Below, one piece after another: positions 11,971 through 23,270 of a stretch of 64,000 nucleotides of DNA. A program made the translations under genes and the position numbers. This stretch comes from Uranotaenia lowii. Its lineage: Eukaryota > Arthropoda > Insecta > Diptera > Culicidae. Location of the stretch: NCBI RefSeq assembly GCF_029784155.1, contig NC_073691.1, forward strand, positions 145,082,496 through 145,146,495, written 5' to 3'. The notes under the pieces were generated by a model, which was given only the letters and a program-made list of their open reading frames with translations, ran no database searches and was not told where the DNA came from. Position 1 is the first letter of the stretch; each line of letters begins with the position of its first letter.

Positions 11971-12928
11971 CACCATGGGTGCACGGAAACACCTCATTTT
12001 GGTATAGTTGACGAATGCATGTATGTCATAAAATGAATATAACACATTAAACACATTATCAATTCAACTAGAAAATCATGATAGATGGCTATGGGTATTG
12101 ACCATGAGTGCACGGTTTCACTTCAATTTTGTTTCAGTAGATATTTTCAAGCATCCATCGCTCTGAAATTTTTCAACACGTTGCCTATAAATTATACCTG
12201 ATATTGTAGGTTTTGAAGCATATTTTTTTTATAAGCATAGCAATTTACCTTGGGCGCACGGATTCACTACCATTCATCCAAAATTATCTTATTTGCATGC
12301 TAAAGGTAAAGAATAAAGACTTTTATAGATTAAAAAAAAATTGTGTTTTATACATGGTTTTTCACTATGGGTGCACGGATTCACCGCGTTTTAATCAAAT
12401 ATTGGACTTTTTGCAAATTTTTAAAAAGAAATTAGACAAATCTTATTTAAAATAAAAATCGAAACCATGTATTTCATGTTGAGACATAACGATTTAAATA
12501 ACAATTTTTATTTTAAGTTCTGTTTTTTTTTCATTCTTGGGAAAAAAATATTTCAATTATATCTTGAAATAATAAATTTATTTATTTATTATTAAAATAC
12601 AGGTTTTTGCAATCGTATATTTATTTGATAAGATCTGATCAACATCCAAGAAATGGGAAAATGGTTACCATGGACCGAGAGAATTTTAGGATTTATGTGC
12701 ATTAAGTTATGTATGTCGTGCGACGGAAAACAGTGAAAATAAAAATAATGAATCATCATTGTCATATGTACTGTACACGTTGATTTGTATTTCCTTAAAA
12801 GTTTTTCGATTGACCACCTATCGTATCTACCTATCATATCTGACTCAAAAATATTTTTTGTTCTAAAGCAAATTGAAAACCATGTCTTTCTATATAATTT
12901 ACAACGGCAGTGATTCCGTGCACCCATG
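11971..12928. repeat. Dispersed GTGCACGG motif, left arm of the TTAA element
   Basis: A block close to ccatgggtgcacggattcac occurs at 11971-11993, 12101-12122, 12247-12270 and 12362-12385 in plus orientation and at 12908-12928 reversed. Reversed copies also sit in the right arm at 20409-20431 and 20453-20471. Spacing is 110-150 bp among the first four. The filler between is AT-rich and noncoding. Subterminal repeats of this kind are often transposase-binding sites; that role is inference. Confidence 0.7.
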
Positions 12929-12943
12929 TTGAAATATCTTAGC

Positions 12944-13190
12944 GCCGATGTGGTCTATCAGATAGGCTAGCGCGAGTCTGGTCTAGGTATGCCAGGCGTA
13001 CTGGGTTCGATTCACGGTATCGGCAAGAAAACATTTGGGTTCAAACCCCATAAGTTTCCGACAGGTAAGATGTGTTTCCTCTTATTATAAGAATGTTCAA
13101 TAAGAATGTTCAATCAGTTGCCAGCTGGCCAAGTATATACACGGGTGCCGGAATTCCTGTGAGTGAACTTGCATTGGAGATTTGTCGAAG
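12944..13190 (+). repeat. tRNA-derived SINE-like sequence
   Basis: Bases 12944-13024 resemble a tRNA: GCCGATG at the start can pair over seven positions with TATCGGC at the end (one G:T), and a B-box-like GGGTTCGATTCA precedes the latter. The first part contains TGGTCTATCAGATAGGC in the A-box region, which is a poor match. The sequence then runs on for about 160 bp without CCA or a T-run, so it is more likely a SINE head than a working tRNA. No target duplication is seen. Confidence 0.4.
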
Positions 13191-13192
13191 CT

Positions 13193-13255
13193 GGGCCTTA
13201 TTCTGCGAGGCGAATGAAGTGACTCGGAGTCACATTAGTCGTAGTCACGTGACTC
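13193..13255 (+). repeat. Inverted repeat, left member (partner 17905-17966)
   Basis: The block starting GGGCCTTATTCTGCGAGG and ending TAGTCACGTGACT is matched almost base for base, inverted, at 17905-17966. It contains the same 24-base motif as the larger element at 13261-20363, so the two structures share ancestry. Confidence 0.8.
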
Positions 13256-13343
13256 TAGTCAGGGGGGCTTATTCTGCGAGGCGAATGAAGTGAAGTGACT
13301 TGGATTTTCAGAGTCACCTTATTCCAGCAGGCGAACGCCGTGA

Positions 13344-13370
13344 CTTGAGCTTGAGCTTGAGCTTGAGCTT
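13344..13370 (+). repeat. CTTGAG hexanucleotide repeat
   Basis: Four and a half perfect CTTGAG units are visible, immediately inside the 28-bp direct repeat that bounds the following insert. Confidence 0.9.
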
Positions 13371-14913
13371 AGATAAACCGTACATTTCAGTAGTTGCTAC
13401 TCCGTGATTGACAAGAACCATCAAAATTGTACATAGATCCAAATAAATGGGGCTTGGGATTAGCTTACCATTTTCTGTGTACACGTTTTGAAGGTTCTTT
13501 ATCTTATATGGTCAATAACGGCGCCGGCCACGTCCTTACGGTTCATCGGGGAAAGGGAAGGATTATTAGTTCGACTTCCGTTGCTACTAGAGACCGAATA
13601 CACCTCCTGGTTTGTTAGTGGGGAAGGTAAATAGGATCTGGATTCCCTTTGGGAAGGGATGTGATCAAAGCAAAGTTAAATATTTAATGATCGTCGCGTC
13701 GCACACTATCGAGTACATCGCGTTTTTATTTAGAACAAATACGTCCTAATGTAGCATTGTCATACACATACAATGCATTAAGCACCGGTCCAACTTTGAA
13801 GATTATCGCGCGTTTAAAACGAGAAAAGCAAGAATATCCTAATGAGAAAAAACGTAACGCATTATGCAAACGGGGAGAGAAAGAGAAAAAAAAATAAAGC
13901 TCGGGATGAATAAGCCTCCGAAGCTTAAAATTCTTAGAGAAAAAAAAGAAAGAAAAAAAACGCCTCCGATCGCGCCTCGCTTATCTGATGTACCTACTCT
14001 TTTCCCAAGCAACCGAACGGAGGAGAAAATCTCCATTGTTGCTCTCTTGCAGCATTAAGACACTATTTATAAACACCGACAACCGAATTAACCGATCACG
14101 TCAATTTTCTCCCCGCTAAAACACACTAACACACACACAACGAACTGACCCGACTGACGGAAAAATTATCCATTACCGGGAGAGAAAAAAAAAATAACCG
14201 CATTTGAAATAACTAATATTGATATTATGTGTATAGCACCAAACCGAATAGCGAAAGTTTTACTAGCGACACTTTTACTAGCGATATTTCTGTCATTCGC
14301 AGGTTTGTTTTTCTTTTTTTCAGTCCAGTAGGCGATTTCAATGTAGTACACAAACATTGTTTACGTTATTTACTGTTCATTTTCCTTAGGCCATCGTTCG
14401 CATGCTTCAAGTCGCCTAGGAAACTCGCGATGCGTCGTTATGATTTTCAACGTCGCGACGTATGCGACGTGTCGCTAGTAGGCAAGGCTGCTTTGGTTAT
14501 TAGCGATCATATTTTGGTTTTTATCTGCATGTATAATATCATCATACACGTACAAAACACTTTTATCGCGCGCTTTAAACCAAAAGAAAACACGTCCAAA
14601 AAAGTTTCTTTTGAAAACAGAGAAACATGCCAAAAAAGTGTTGTTTAGACTAGAAATTAAAAGCAACATGTACTTATCTTGTTCTGATGTTGTACAGTAA
14701 ATATTTACAGCGGTCACAATAAACAAACACGAAGCTTTTTCTGAAAAAGCAAACACTGCGCCATCTATCTTTTAAAACCAATCTTAACACGATTACAGCG
14801 CTATCTCCTTCCGAAAAATGACATCGCACTTTCGTTAAAGCTCTTCAACAGCCATGTTGGCGTCATCACACCACCAAAAATAAAACGAAGCAATCAGTGC
14901 ACTTAAATTAAAA
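13349..14913. mobile_element. Insert bounded by 28-bp direct repeats, origin unknown
   Basis: The 28-bp sequence starting ATTCCAGCAGGCGAA occurs at 13321-13348 and 14914-14941 with one difference, and the left arm of the surrounding element reads through if one copy and the insert are removed. The insert has a GC-richer part with a 63-codon frame at 13427-13618 (NNGAGHVLTVHRGKGRIISS), which looks conserved but which I cannot assign, then purine-rich and AT-rich DNA. The long duplication fits unequal exchange or an unusual insertion mechanism. Confidence 0.5.
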
Positions 14914-15144
14914 ATTCCAGCAGGCGAATGCCGTGACTTGAATGAATTTAGATGACTTCGAATGAACACGCATGGACTGTCACCGTATTCTAAGAGGCGA
15001 ATGGCGTGACTCAAGTCGGTGGCAAGTGACTTTTGAAGTCGCAACCTATTCAGCAAGTGACTTGAAGGGAAATATTTACAAAATCAATAGTAGAAGTCCA
15101 AAATTTCATTGAATATACATTTTTTTATATAAAAGATTATTTTA

Positions 15145-15458
15145 TAATATTTTAATGGCATTTCGGCGAGATGAACTCTAGTAGAATGAAATCGAAAGAT
15201 AGGAAATGATAGGTGGATAGTTAAAGCTAGGGCGCTTTGGAGAAGAAACATTTGAAAGGTGGTTTTGAAAATGTAAGTCTAGGGCATGTGGGAGAAAGCT
15301 CAAACTAATCGGTTGAATCTTTGCTCGGCAACGGTTAATTCTGTATGGGAGGCGAAGCAATCGCAGCTCGCATACAGAATCAACCTGATGGATTAGATGT
15401 GTATCTTTCGATTTCATTCTACTAGAGTTCATCTCGCCGAAATGCCATTAAAATATTA
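15145..15458. mobile_element. 314-bp MITE with perfect 57-bp inverted ends
   Basis: Bases 15145-15201 and 15402-15458 are exact reverse complements over 57 positions, starting TAATATTTTAATGGCATTTC. The 200-bp centre has no coding frame of note. Related words ATAAAAGATTAT flank both sides (around 15130 and 15497). The lack of any mismatch in the arms suggests a recent insertion or recent arm correction. Confidence 0.85.
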
Positions 15459-16194
15459 TAACATAGTTATGACGGCGATAAAAATCTGAAAACATAAAAG
15501 ATTATTATAAATTTTCCAAACAATCTGATGTATTTTTTTTTAAATATTTTCGATTTTCCCTGTCCCTTATATCATGCTTATTATTTATCAATTTATCATT
15601 CATAACTTTCCATATAACCTCTTAATTCTTTATAACTAATTCACTGCACAATTGTTCTAATAATCATTACTCAATTGATCAACTTCATTACTTAATTGAT
15701 CATTTGAAATTTGACTATAACTGTATTCCAAAAATCTTCAATGCGATAACTGTTAATGTTTCAAATTAAAGAAAATTACTTTGCTCTTATTTGAATAATA
15801 AATGAATAAGCATGTGAAATCGGAAACTGAACAGTGAAACTTGGAATTGTTTATGAATAACCTAGACAAAATTAAGCAAACAAAATTTTCCAAACTGTCT
15901 AAATTTGAATGATAGAAAACTCAAACTGAATTTTGTAAGACATTTATTTGTTTCTGAACTTAAAGCGAGCGTTAAGCCCGCTCGGTTTGGCTAAAATGCT
16001 TTATTTTCAATAAGAAGTTCATCAACTACGAATATATAATAGCTTAATGATTTAATTAATATAATTGTAGTTTGCTGTTGTTTCGGATCTGTTTTAATTT
16101 CCTTTCAGATACACTTTTATACGATTTTTAGTTTATTCGGTTTATTCATATTCAGCAACTTTATTTCACTCAAATGCGTAACATTTTAATCGTA
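15459..16194. other. AT-rich filler
   Basis: The stretch is very AT-rich with no repeat, RNA or coding signal that I can support. Confidence 0.4.
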
Positions 16195-17135
16195 CCGTAA
16201 AACGGGGTAACATTGATCACCGGGGTAGCTTTGATCAACATGACATTTTGCCACATAATCATCTATAACTTAGCCTGTAGTTTGAATTTTTGAAAACCGT
16301 TTTCTACATTTGAAAGCCTATTTATTGAGTATCAAGAAGGGAAAATTTGGTTTGTATTTGAAATTATTTTTATGTAAGTTATAATGTAATTTCAAAATCC
16401 AAAAATATCTATTTTTACCAAGGCTTGCAAAAAAGCAGCTTTCCTGATAAACTAAAAATAATTTAGAAGCCAACGGGATGTTGAAAGTGAAAAAACAACT
16501 ATTTTTCTTTGTATTTGTATAGTTCAAGTGCTATTTTTATAGTCATTTAATGATAATTTTTTGATATTTAAAAAATAAGGACATTTCCCAAGAGTAAGCC
16601 CGTATTCGACAAATGGATAGAAACCCTATAAAATCGTTATCTTTGAGGAAAAAATGAAAATGTAAATAGTAGGAGGGCCTAGGGGAATGTGTGAAGGTAA
16701 AATTTCATTTGTATTTTGAAGTTCAAACTATTTAGCAATAATTATAATTTTTGCCCCTAAATGTAGGCAGCAACACAGTTATTTTTTCGGTTATAAATGT
16801 TTTTAAACGAAAACGTTAAAAAGCAAGTGAAAATTGATAAACTAGCATTTGTAAACATAATGAAGGTGTTTTGAATCCTTTATGATCAAGAAAACTCGAT
16901 AAAACCATCAAAATAGAGACTGATCAATGTTCCCCCTAAACATCAAATTCTGAACAGAGACGAAATCGATTTTTAAATCAAATTAAAAGTAGTCTAAAAA
17001 ATTTCTGCATCCATGTTTTACATTCATTGGAGTCCAGTACTGGTTTTAAAAATATAAAACATGCCACATTCCCCTTAACAGAAAAAATAATCGAAATATA
17101 TTGAAAAAAGTGATCAATCTTACCCCGGATTACGG
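16195..17135. mobile_element. TA-flanked MITE with CCGTAA ends
   Basis: The left end CCGTAAAACGGGGTAACATT and the right end (complement CCGTAATCCGGGGTAAGATT, then GATCA on both sides) form imperfect inverted repeats with TA at 16193-16194 and 17136-17137. The 941-bp interior is AT-rich and noncoding. The ends resemble MITE families I associate with mosquito genomes; that link is from memory and is inference. Confidence 0.8.
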
Positions 17136-17376
17136 TACATTCAAAATAAACAGCAACTGATATCAGGAATAAGTTACAGAAATCAATTTCGGTTTTCCTG
17201 CCTGTTAAGCAACGGAGCCATCAGCGATTTACATGTGTTTAAAGCTGACAAATCAAGCATTGAATGAATTAAATTTTACGCCACTTGGAGTTTGGAAAGT
17301 TACATTTTTTGATGAACATACTTAACCAATTTTCAAATCTAATGGAAAGGAAATTGCAAGACGCTGGTTCGTTGGT

Positions 17377-17480
17377 TCCGTACCGTACATTTTTTTGTTT
17401 TGATTATAGTCGTTTTACCATCTTCATGGCATTCGCGACTTGTACCGTACCGTACCGTACTTCGTACCGTACAGATCACT
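17377..17480 (+). repeat. CCGTA-type microsatellite cluster
   Basis: Units of CCGTA and GTACCGTAC recur at both ends of the stretch (ccgtaccgtac near 17380 and ccgtaccgtaccgtac near 17445). Confidence 0.7.
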
Positions 17481-17811
17481 CAAAATGTTACTTCTTCTGT
17501 AACTCGATGCATAAAGGTACAGTTTGGGCAGTTCAGGGCAGTTTGCCAATCGCGGGTTTAACACTTTAGCAGACAATTCTAAAATCAGAATTCATATATT
17601 TTAGGGCACCATATTTCATTGACGATAAAACTTACCAGTACAGGCTTCTCAATTTGATCCACAGGGACTTAACATTTCCATCAGCAATTCATCTAAGACT
17701 GGTTTGTAGGACAGTTGAGGTCGCAAAAGAGTTTTGATCCTACCAGATCCGATATTTTTGTGCAAAGACTTTTTGATTTGCAACATTTTGCAGCCAAGAT
17801 TTTTCTGTTTA

Positions 17812-18100
17812 CATTTCTGACAGTTCGCATAATGAACCGGTGTTCATCCTCAGAGATGAACACAATCACCTGGCGTGAGTCGACTCTCGGAATACCACGA
17901 TTATAGTCACGTGACTACGACTAATGTGACTCCGAGTCACTTCATTCGCCTCGCAGAATAAGGTCCAGGGTATTCCGAGAGGCGACTCACTGTAGGTGAC
18001 TAGTTCATTGCCTCGGTGGCTTGATGTTCATTTTGACGTTCCAGAGGCAATGAACCAGTTTCATCGGGTTCACTATGCGAACTATCAAACATGTGAGGAA
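17812..18100. repeat. Imperfect palindrome centred near 17.95 kb
   Basis: Outer arms pair gacagttcgcataatgaacc (from about 17819) with its near complement around 18070-18090, and inner arms pair GTGAGTCGACTCTCGGAATA at about 17875 with 17971-17992. The centre holds the inverted partner of 13193-13255. The whole looks like a compact member of the motif family of the element around it. Confidence 0.6.
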
Positions 18101-19500
18101 ATTCAAAGAAGGTAGTGTGATATTCAATTTCTTGGATGACGTCACAATCATGAAGAATTTGAAAATAATGCATTCAATTTTTATGTAACCAAACCCAAAG
18201 TAGGACTTCAAAAAAACAAAACAATCTTCTTCGAATATGCTGTAAATTCCTAAGCAAAATGACAGTTGGATTGAGATTTTCATCTCAACACACATCTGAG
18301 ATATTGAGAGTGGCCCACGTTACCCCACTCTCCCCTATTTATTAAAAAAAATGAGATTTAGATAATAGAGTCGAAATTCTTTTTTTTTATCGAATTCTTC
18401 ATTCAGAATCGTAAACTTAACAGCTAAAGATCACATCATTAGTCATTAAGTTTTTTTTTTTGAATTTATAGCTAGTTGATTAAAGGCCTTTTACTTTCAC
18501 TTCTTCCCACTTTGAAAGTGGGAAAGGGAAGATTCCATTTGAATACAAATGTTGGTTTAACTTAAATAAATTACTAAAACAATATATAATAAACAGAGTT
18601 TACATAAATTGATTTTAAAACGACATGAACGAATTATATTTTTTGTGGCGTTTAAATAGCTGTGGGAAGCTGACAAAATTCAACATAACAGAAAGTTCAA
18701 ATTTTTTCAACTTTAGATCTTGCAATAAACAGAGTTCACATAACAAATTGACTTAAAAACGACATGAACGAACTTAAATTTTGGATCAAAAACTTGTTGG
18801 TATCTATTATTTTTTCATGAATGAGTTTGTTTTTTTAACCACATCGTGAAAAACCTCTTTATTGCGGTTATGTAGAGTTTGATAAACAATTGTGTTTGAT
18901 AATTCATTAATTAATGCGATACAAATAAACTGCTTCAATAAATTCAGTGTGTTAAGTTATTACTTTAAAACGTAAATAATTTAATTCAAAAGAAATAGAC
19001 ATATAAATTACTATGTACTGCAAATACATAGTAACTATGTAACATATGTAACTCGTTTTAATGAAATTGCATTGTTTTTAAACTACTTATACATATACTA
19101 AAACAGAAGTAGCGTACCTTAAAAATCAAGTTAATTTCATTGATTGACAGTTCTTTGAAATTCATTCGAAATGACTATTGCCCAACGTTCGTTCATACTC
19201 AGGTGAAGCAAGTCAGATCAATTTTATGCACAATTTTGCACATTTATTTTGAAATTTTTAATGTTAACATATTTCAATTTGTTTGCTAAATATTAAATCT
19301 TTTTTAACAACGAGCTCAACCACTCCTATCAACAGAAAAGTAGCTTCTCTGTCTGTTTTGGTTACCATTAAATTTAAAAATAAATATTTGCATCACCTCC
19401 CTTTACATTCCAAGAGTTTTTGCCACTGTGTTCATTTGCATGAACCCAACGATCTGTCAAAGTATCGAGACCCGACGGATCCGTACTCAAATTTAACATA
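18101..19500. other. AT-rich interior of the large inverted-repeat element
   Basis: AT-rich DNA with a short partial duplication: similar phrases with aaacagagtt, cataaattgattttaaaacg and gacatgaacgaa occur near 18590-18640 and 18725-18775. No coding frame, RNA or terminal repeat is recognised. Confidence 0.4.
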
Positions 19501-19501
19501 A

Positions 19502-19800
19502 TTACGTGAAACGGCAAACACCCGTCTCCAGGAGGCCCTCAACAATCTACCATTCGGAGGCAAGGTGACACATCTGCTGGGGGCCATCCAGAATCCGCAG
19601 ATGTCCGAGGATGCCCGGGCCATGGTAACGGCGACTGTTTTGGGCCGAGTTTTGGGAGTTTAACAACTTTGCCGCCGGAATCGAAGGAACAGCACAAACA
19701 GCAGAATCTTATCGACGACGATAGCAGTGGCTGGAGTTTTACAGTTTCTTGGAAATGTTCCAGCACCACAAACATCCAGCGTCAGAAATAAGCACTGTGA
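19502..19800 (+). pseudogene. Captured or decayed gene fragment, unidentified
   Basis: Base composition rises sharply and coding-like sequence appears: an open frame from 19502 to a TAA at 19661 includes TRLQEALNNLPFGGKVTHLL followed by GAIQNPQMSEDARAMV. After a one-base shift, another frame gives SLTTLPPESKEQHKQQNL and then DDDSSGW, and it stops at 19788. A polyadenylation-like AATAAA follows near 19840. The codon-like texture differs from the AT-rich neighbours. I do not recognise the family. It lies inside a transposon, so capture or a processed copy is more likely than a working exon. Confidence 0.4.
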
Positions 19801-20144
19801 ATCCTAGATCGAGGACGGTGAAAGAAAATTAAACGCGAAATAAATAAGCAAATTAGAGAGAATTATGATTTTTTTTTGTTTAAAGGTACCAACGAAATGG
19901 GTGTAAAAGTTATCGCAAACCTTTTGGTTGCGTTAAGCAGACACTTCGACCATTTGTCTGTTTCGGGCCGTTAAAAAAAAACTTATCAGCCGGCGGGGTA
20001 CGATCCCCGCAGTTGCAGATTTTGTTGCTTAAAAAGAACGTAATTTGGAGTCAGAGTTCATGTTACAAGTTTTTATTATACGCACGGAATGATTTGATAA
20101 AAATTGCGTTTCATTTTCTTATGTTTTTTTGACTTTCCACCTTG

Positions 20145-20363
20145 TTTCCTATCGAGTCACTTGCGAAACAGGTTACGACTCCAAAAGTCACTTGGCACCG
20201 ACTTAAGTCACGCCATTCGCCACTGAGAATAAGGTGAGAGTTCATTAATGTTCATTCAAGTCACCTAAAGTGACTCAGAGTCACGGCGTTCGCCTGCCAG
20301 AATACGGTGACTCTAAAAAACCAAGTCACTTCACTTCACTCGCCTCGCAGAACAAGCCCCCCT
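20145..20363 (-). repeat. Right arm of the large inverted-repeat element
   Basis: Three reversed copies of the 24-bp motif are visible near 20205, 20283 and 20335. The arm matches 13261-13348 and 14942-15072 in inverted orientation. Just outside it, at 20409 and 20453, the GTGCACGG motif of the surrounding TTAA element resumes. Confidence 0.7.
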
Positions 20364-21200
20364 AATAATCTAAGAATGCATGTGAATACATACTTAAGCA
20401 GAAACTGCGGTGAATCCGTGCACCTATGGTGAATAACCAACATATAAAAAATATTCCGTGCACCCATATGGAAATATCATTTAAATTATTCAGTTTCATA
20501 GCTTATGTCTTCAAATTTGGATGAATAAATACGCAATTCATAAATTCATTTTACTCATTCTAGTTTAGTATGAAACATATTTATACTCGAACGGACATGT
20601 ATTAAATCTAACATAACTTTTACAAATCTTGATGAAATTTCGCCAAAATTTGACAGAAAGTTCGATTATAGTTTGGCAACAAAATTGGTGCTTCAAGTGC
20701 TTGAAGCGCCTCACAGCGGCCAATCCGAGAACTTTTTCTACAAATGTTCATGACTTTGCATCGAAAATCAATAATTTCATAACGAATGACACATTTCTGC
20801 CCACCATAAATAAAATAGGGCTCATTGTCTTGAATGTAGATTGCAAATGAAACCAAAAGTAAGCGAAAAAAAATTATCTTGTTTGAGTTATAGTAAGCTT
20901 GCCAGATTGCCCGGTTTTATCCGGGTTTGCCCGGATATTTGATGCAAAATTTCGATAAAGTCCGGTCCGGCCCGGTTGCCCGGATATCGTGAAAAAAGTC
21001 CAGATATTGCCCGGATTTTTTCACAATTTTTACAAAAAAACCAAAAAAAAATCAAAGTTTTTGAGTAAGTTTCAGCAAAATCGATAACCGATATAGAAAT
21101 TTTCAACAGTTGTTTCAAATAATTTCGCTGATTTACTTTAAATAAACCTTTAAATATTTAAGTGTTCCAAAAAGTTTTTGGAAGTCTGCAATTACATTAA

Positions 21201-21930
21201 GGGAGGGGTAGGGTCTAACACTTTAAAAAAATCGATTTTTTTATTTTTTGATTTTCTTATTGTAAAACATTTCAAGAATGTTGTGTCAAATTTTCAAGTC
21301 AATTGAAGCAAAACTGTAGAAATTATAGGCCTTTATCTCCTCTTATCTAATACTGCAAGAAAGCAAGAGCAGAAACTTCAAACGCATTTTTCTCGAAAGC
21401 ACATTTTTAAAGGCCGTGGACATCGTCATTTGAAAACTACTTATCCGATTCTTTTCAAATTTGGAACATATTTTCTACATATAAAATACCAGACCCCACC
21501 GTTTTTGTTTTTCGTTTTTTTTTACTTTGGGGAGATTTTACAGGTGAAAAATGGCGGATTTTTTCGTGAATAATCGTAGTTTTTAATTCAAACAGCCACA
21601 AAAATTTGATAAAATTTTTTTTAAGTTAAATAAAAACGTTGGGGCCCAGAAAAACATCTATTAAAAATATTTTGCTCTGATTTTTTGACTTCGGATGATT
21701 CTGTGCTGAGATACAGTGTCCACCGCAAATCCTGTTTTCTAAAAGGCATCCTCGAACGTGCTCCGTCACCGGCTCATTTTTCAATATTTTTCTACGAAAA
21801 AATTACTAAATGTTCTTTTAACAATGTTTTGTATAATGCAAAAAATTTGAATACATTTGTTTGTACGATAGCTCTAGAAAAAAATCGTGAAAATGGTGTT
21901 TTTTTATACCCGTTAGACCCTACCCCCCGC
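21201..21930. mobile_element. TTAA-flanked MITE
   Basis: The left end GGGAGGGGTAGGGTCTAAC and right end (complement GCGGGGGGTAGGGTCTAAC) are inverted repeats with two differences, flanked by TTAA at 21197-21200 and 21931-21934. The 730-bp interior has no transposase. TTAA target sites are typical of piggyBac-related MITEs; the terminal bases differ from canonical piggyBac ends, so the source element is unknown. Confidence 0.85.
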
Positions 21931-21987
21931 TTAATCAAATATTAATTTCAATTTTTTTTTGATTTTTTTCTTTGCTTTTATGTGTAA

Positions 21988-23270
21988 CTAGCTAATCCCA
22001 TACGAACTCCGTTTCGCTATTTACTTGGAATATGTCATGAACTGCTTGTATAAAAGTCATTTGCCAAGCATTTTCCAGATGCACTTCCGAATTCATTGTT
22101 AAGTAATAATTGCAAAAATATTGGAGATAACTTTTTCTGTCGTCTGCTGCTAAATTTGAAATCAGAGATCAATTGACCGTCCAAACATCACCGTGTATAA
22201 ATTTCAACTCGATCGTTGCATAATTATTGCCAAAAAATTAAACACCTTTCGGTGGCCTCTTATACAATCTTTGATATCTGAAATCGATTACCCGTCCCTC
22301 AAAACTCCCGTGTGCAAATTTTCAAAGCAATCCATTGCATAATTACGTCAATATTGCTAAAAACAGTGAAAAATTAATTTATATGGACGACCCCTTTCGT
22401 GGATTCCTGACAAAACATTTGACATCTGGAATCGATTGCCCGTCCCTGAAAACTACCGTGTGAAAATTTTCATCCCAATCCTATGAATAATAACGACAAT
22501 ATCGCAAAAATATTGAAAAGTTAATATGGACGACCCCCTTTTCCGGCCCCTTACACTAAATTTAGTACTTGAAATCGATTGACCGTCCCTCAAAACTATC
22601 GTGTACCAATTTTCATCTGAATCCGAGAATCTGAGTAATAACGACAATATCACATTAACAGTGAATATTTTATATGGACGGCCCCTTTGGCCGACCCCTG
22701 ACTTTAATTTGGATAAGTGAAATCTATTGATTGTCCCTAATAACTCCTTTGTGCAAATTTTCATCCCAATCCGATGTATGAAAACGTCATTATCATCAAG
22801 ATATTGAAAGTTAATATGGACGACCCCTTTGGACGACCCCTGACTCCGCGTTTAGCATCTCGAATTGATTGCTCGTTATTCAAAACTACTATGTGCAAAG
22901 TTTCATCTCAATCTGATGTATAATAACGCCATTCTCGCAAAAACAATAAACAGTTGATATGGACGACCCCTTTTGCCGACCCCTGACCCAAAATGCAATG
23001 CCTGAAATCGATTGGCCATCTCTCAAAACCCTCATGTGCAAATTTTCATCACAATCCGACGAAAAATAACGTCAATATCGCGAAAGCAATATTTGTCTTG
23101 TATGGAAGACCCCCTTCAGAAGCGGTCAACCGAAAATCTGAAAACATTTTTCATCATTCCTGGTCCTAATGAGCATCCATGCCAAATTTCAGCTCTCTAG
23201 CTCTTAAGACGGCTGAGTCTATAGAGGACAAACAAACAAACCCACAGAAATTGCTTTTTATATATATAGA
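21988..23270 (-). mobile_element. Helitron family 1, copy A (non-autonomous)
   Basis: On the minus strand the copy starts TCTATATATATAAAAAGC, runs through three TTTG units and ends with a short palindrome GAACNNNGTTC-type hairpin, then about ten bases and CTAG. It lies between host A and T, the Helitron rule. No target duplication or inverted repeats are present, also as expected. The core is a minisatellite of about 144 bp with the phrase gacgacccc at 22386, 22529, 22677, 22819 and 22961. No Rep/helicase is encoded. Copies B and C are at 51896-54118 and 45775-46500. Confidence 0.82.

Larger units (their letters stand above)
13261..20363. mobile_element. Large inverted-repeat element with repeated 24-bp motif
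   Basis: The left end AGGGGGGCTTATTCTGCGAG is mirrored at 20344-20363, and the similarity continues inward for about 220 bp: the left arm is 13261-13348 plus 14942-15072, the right arm about 20145-20363. Within the arms the motif ATTCTGCGAGGCGAATG with a following GTGAC recurs. I see no transposase and no clear target duplication, so the superfamily is open. The element holds a 1.56-kb insert in the left arm, two MITEs, a palindrome at 17.9 kb and a gene-like fragment at 19.5 kb. Confidence 0.65.

Noticed and set aside
12944..13024. A functional tRNA gene
   Set aside because: The A-box is poor, no terminator T-run follows, and the sequence continues as a repeat.
22260..23130. Regular 144-bp repeats that could suggest a CRISPR-like array
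   Set aside because: The units are degenerate along their whole length, there are no constant repeats with variable spacers, and Helitron ends bound the array in a eukaryotic genome.
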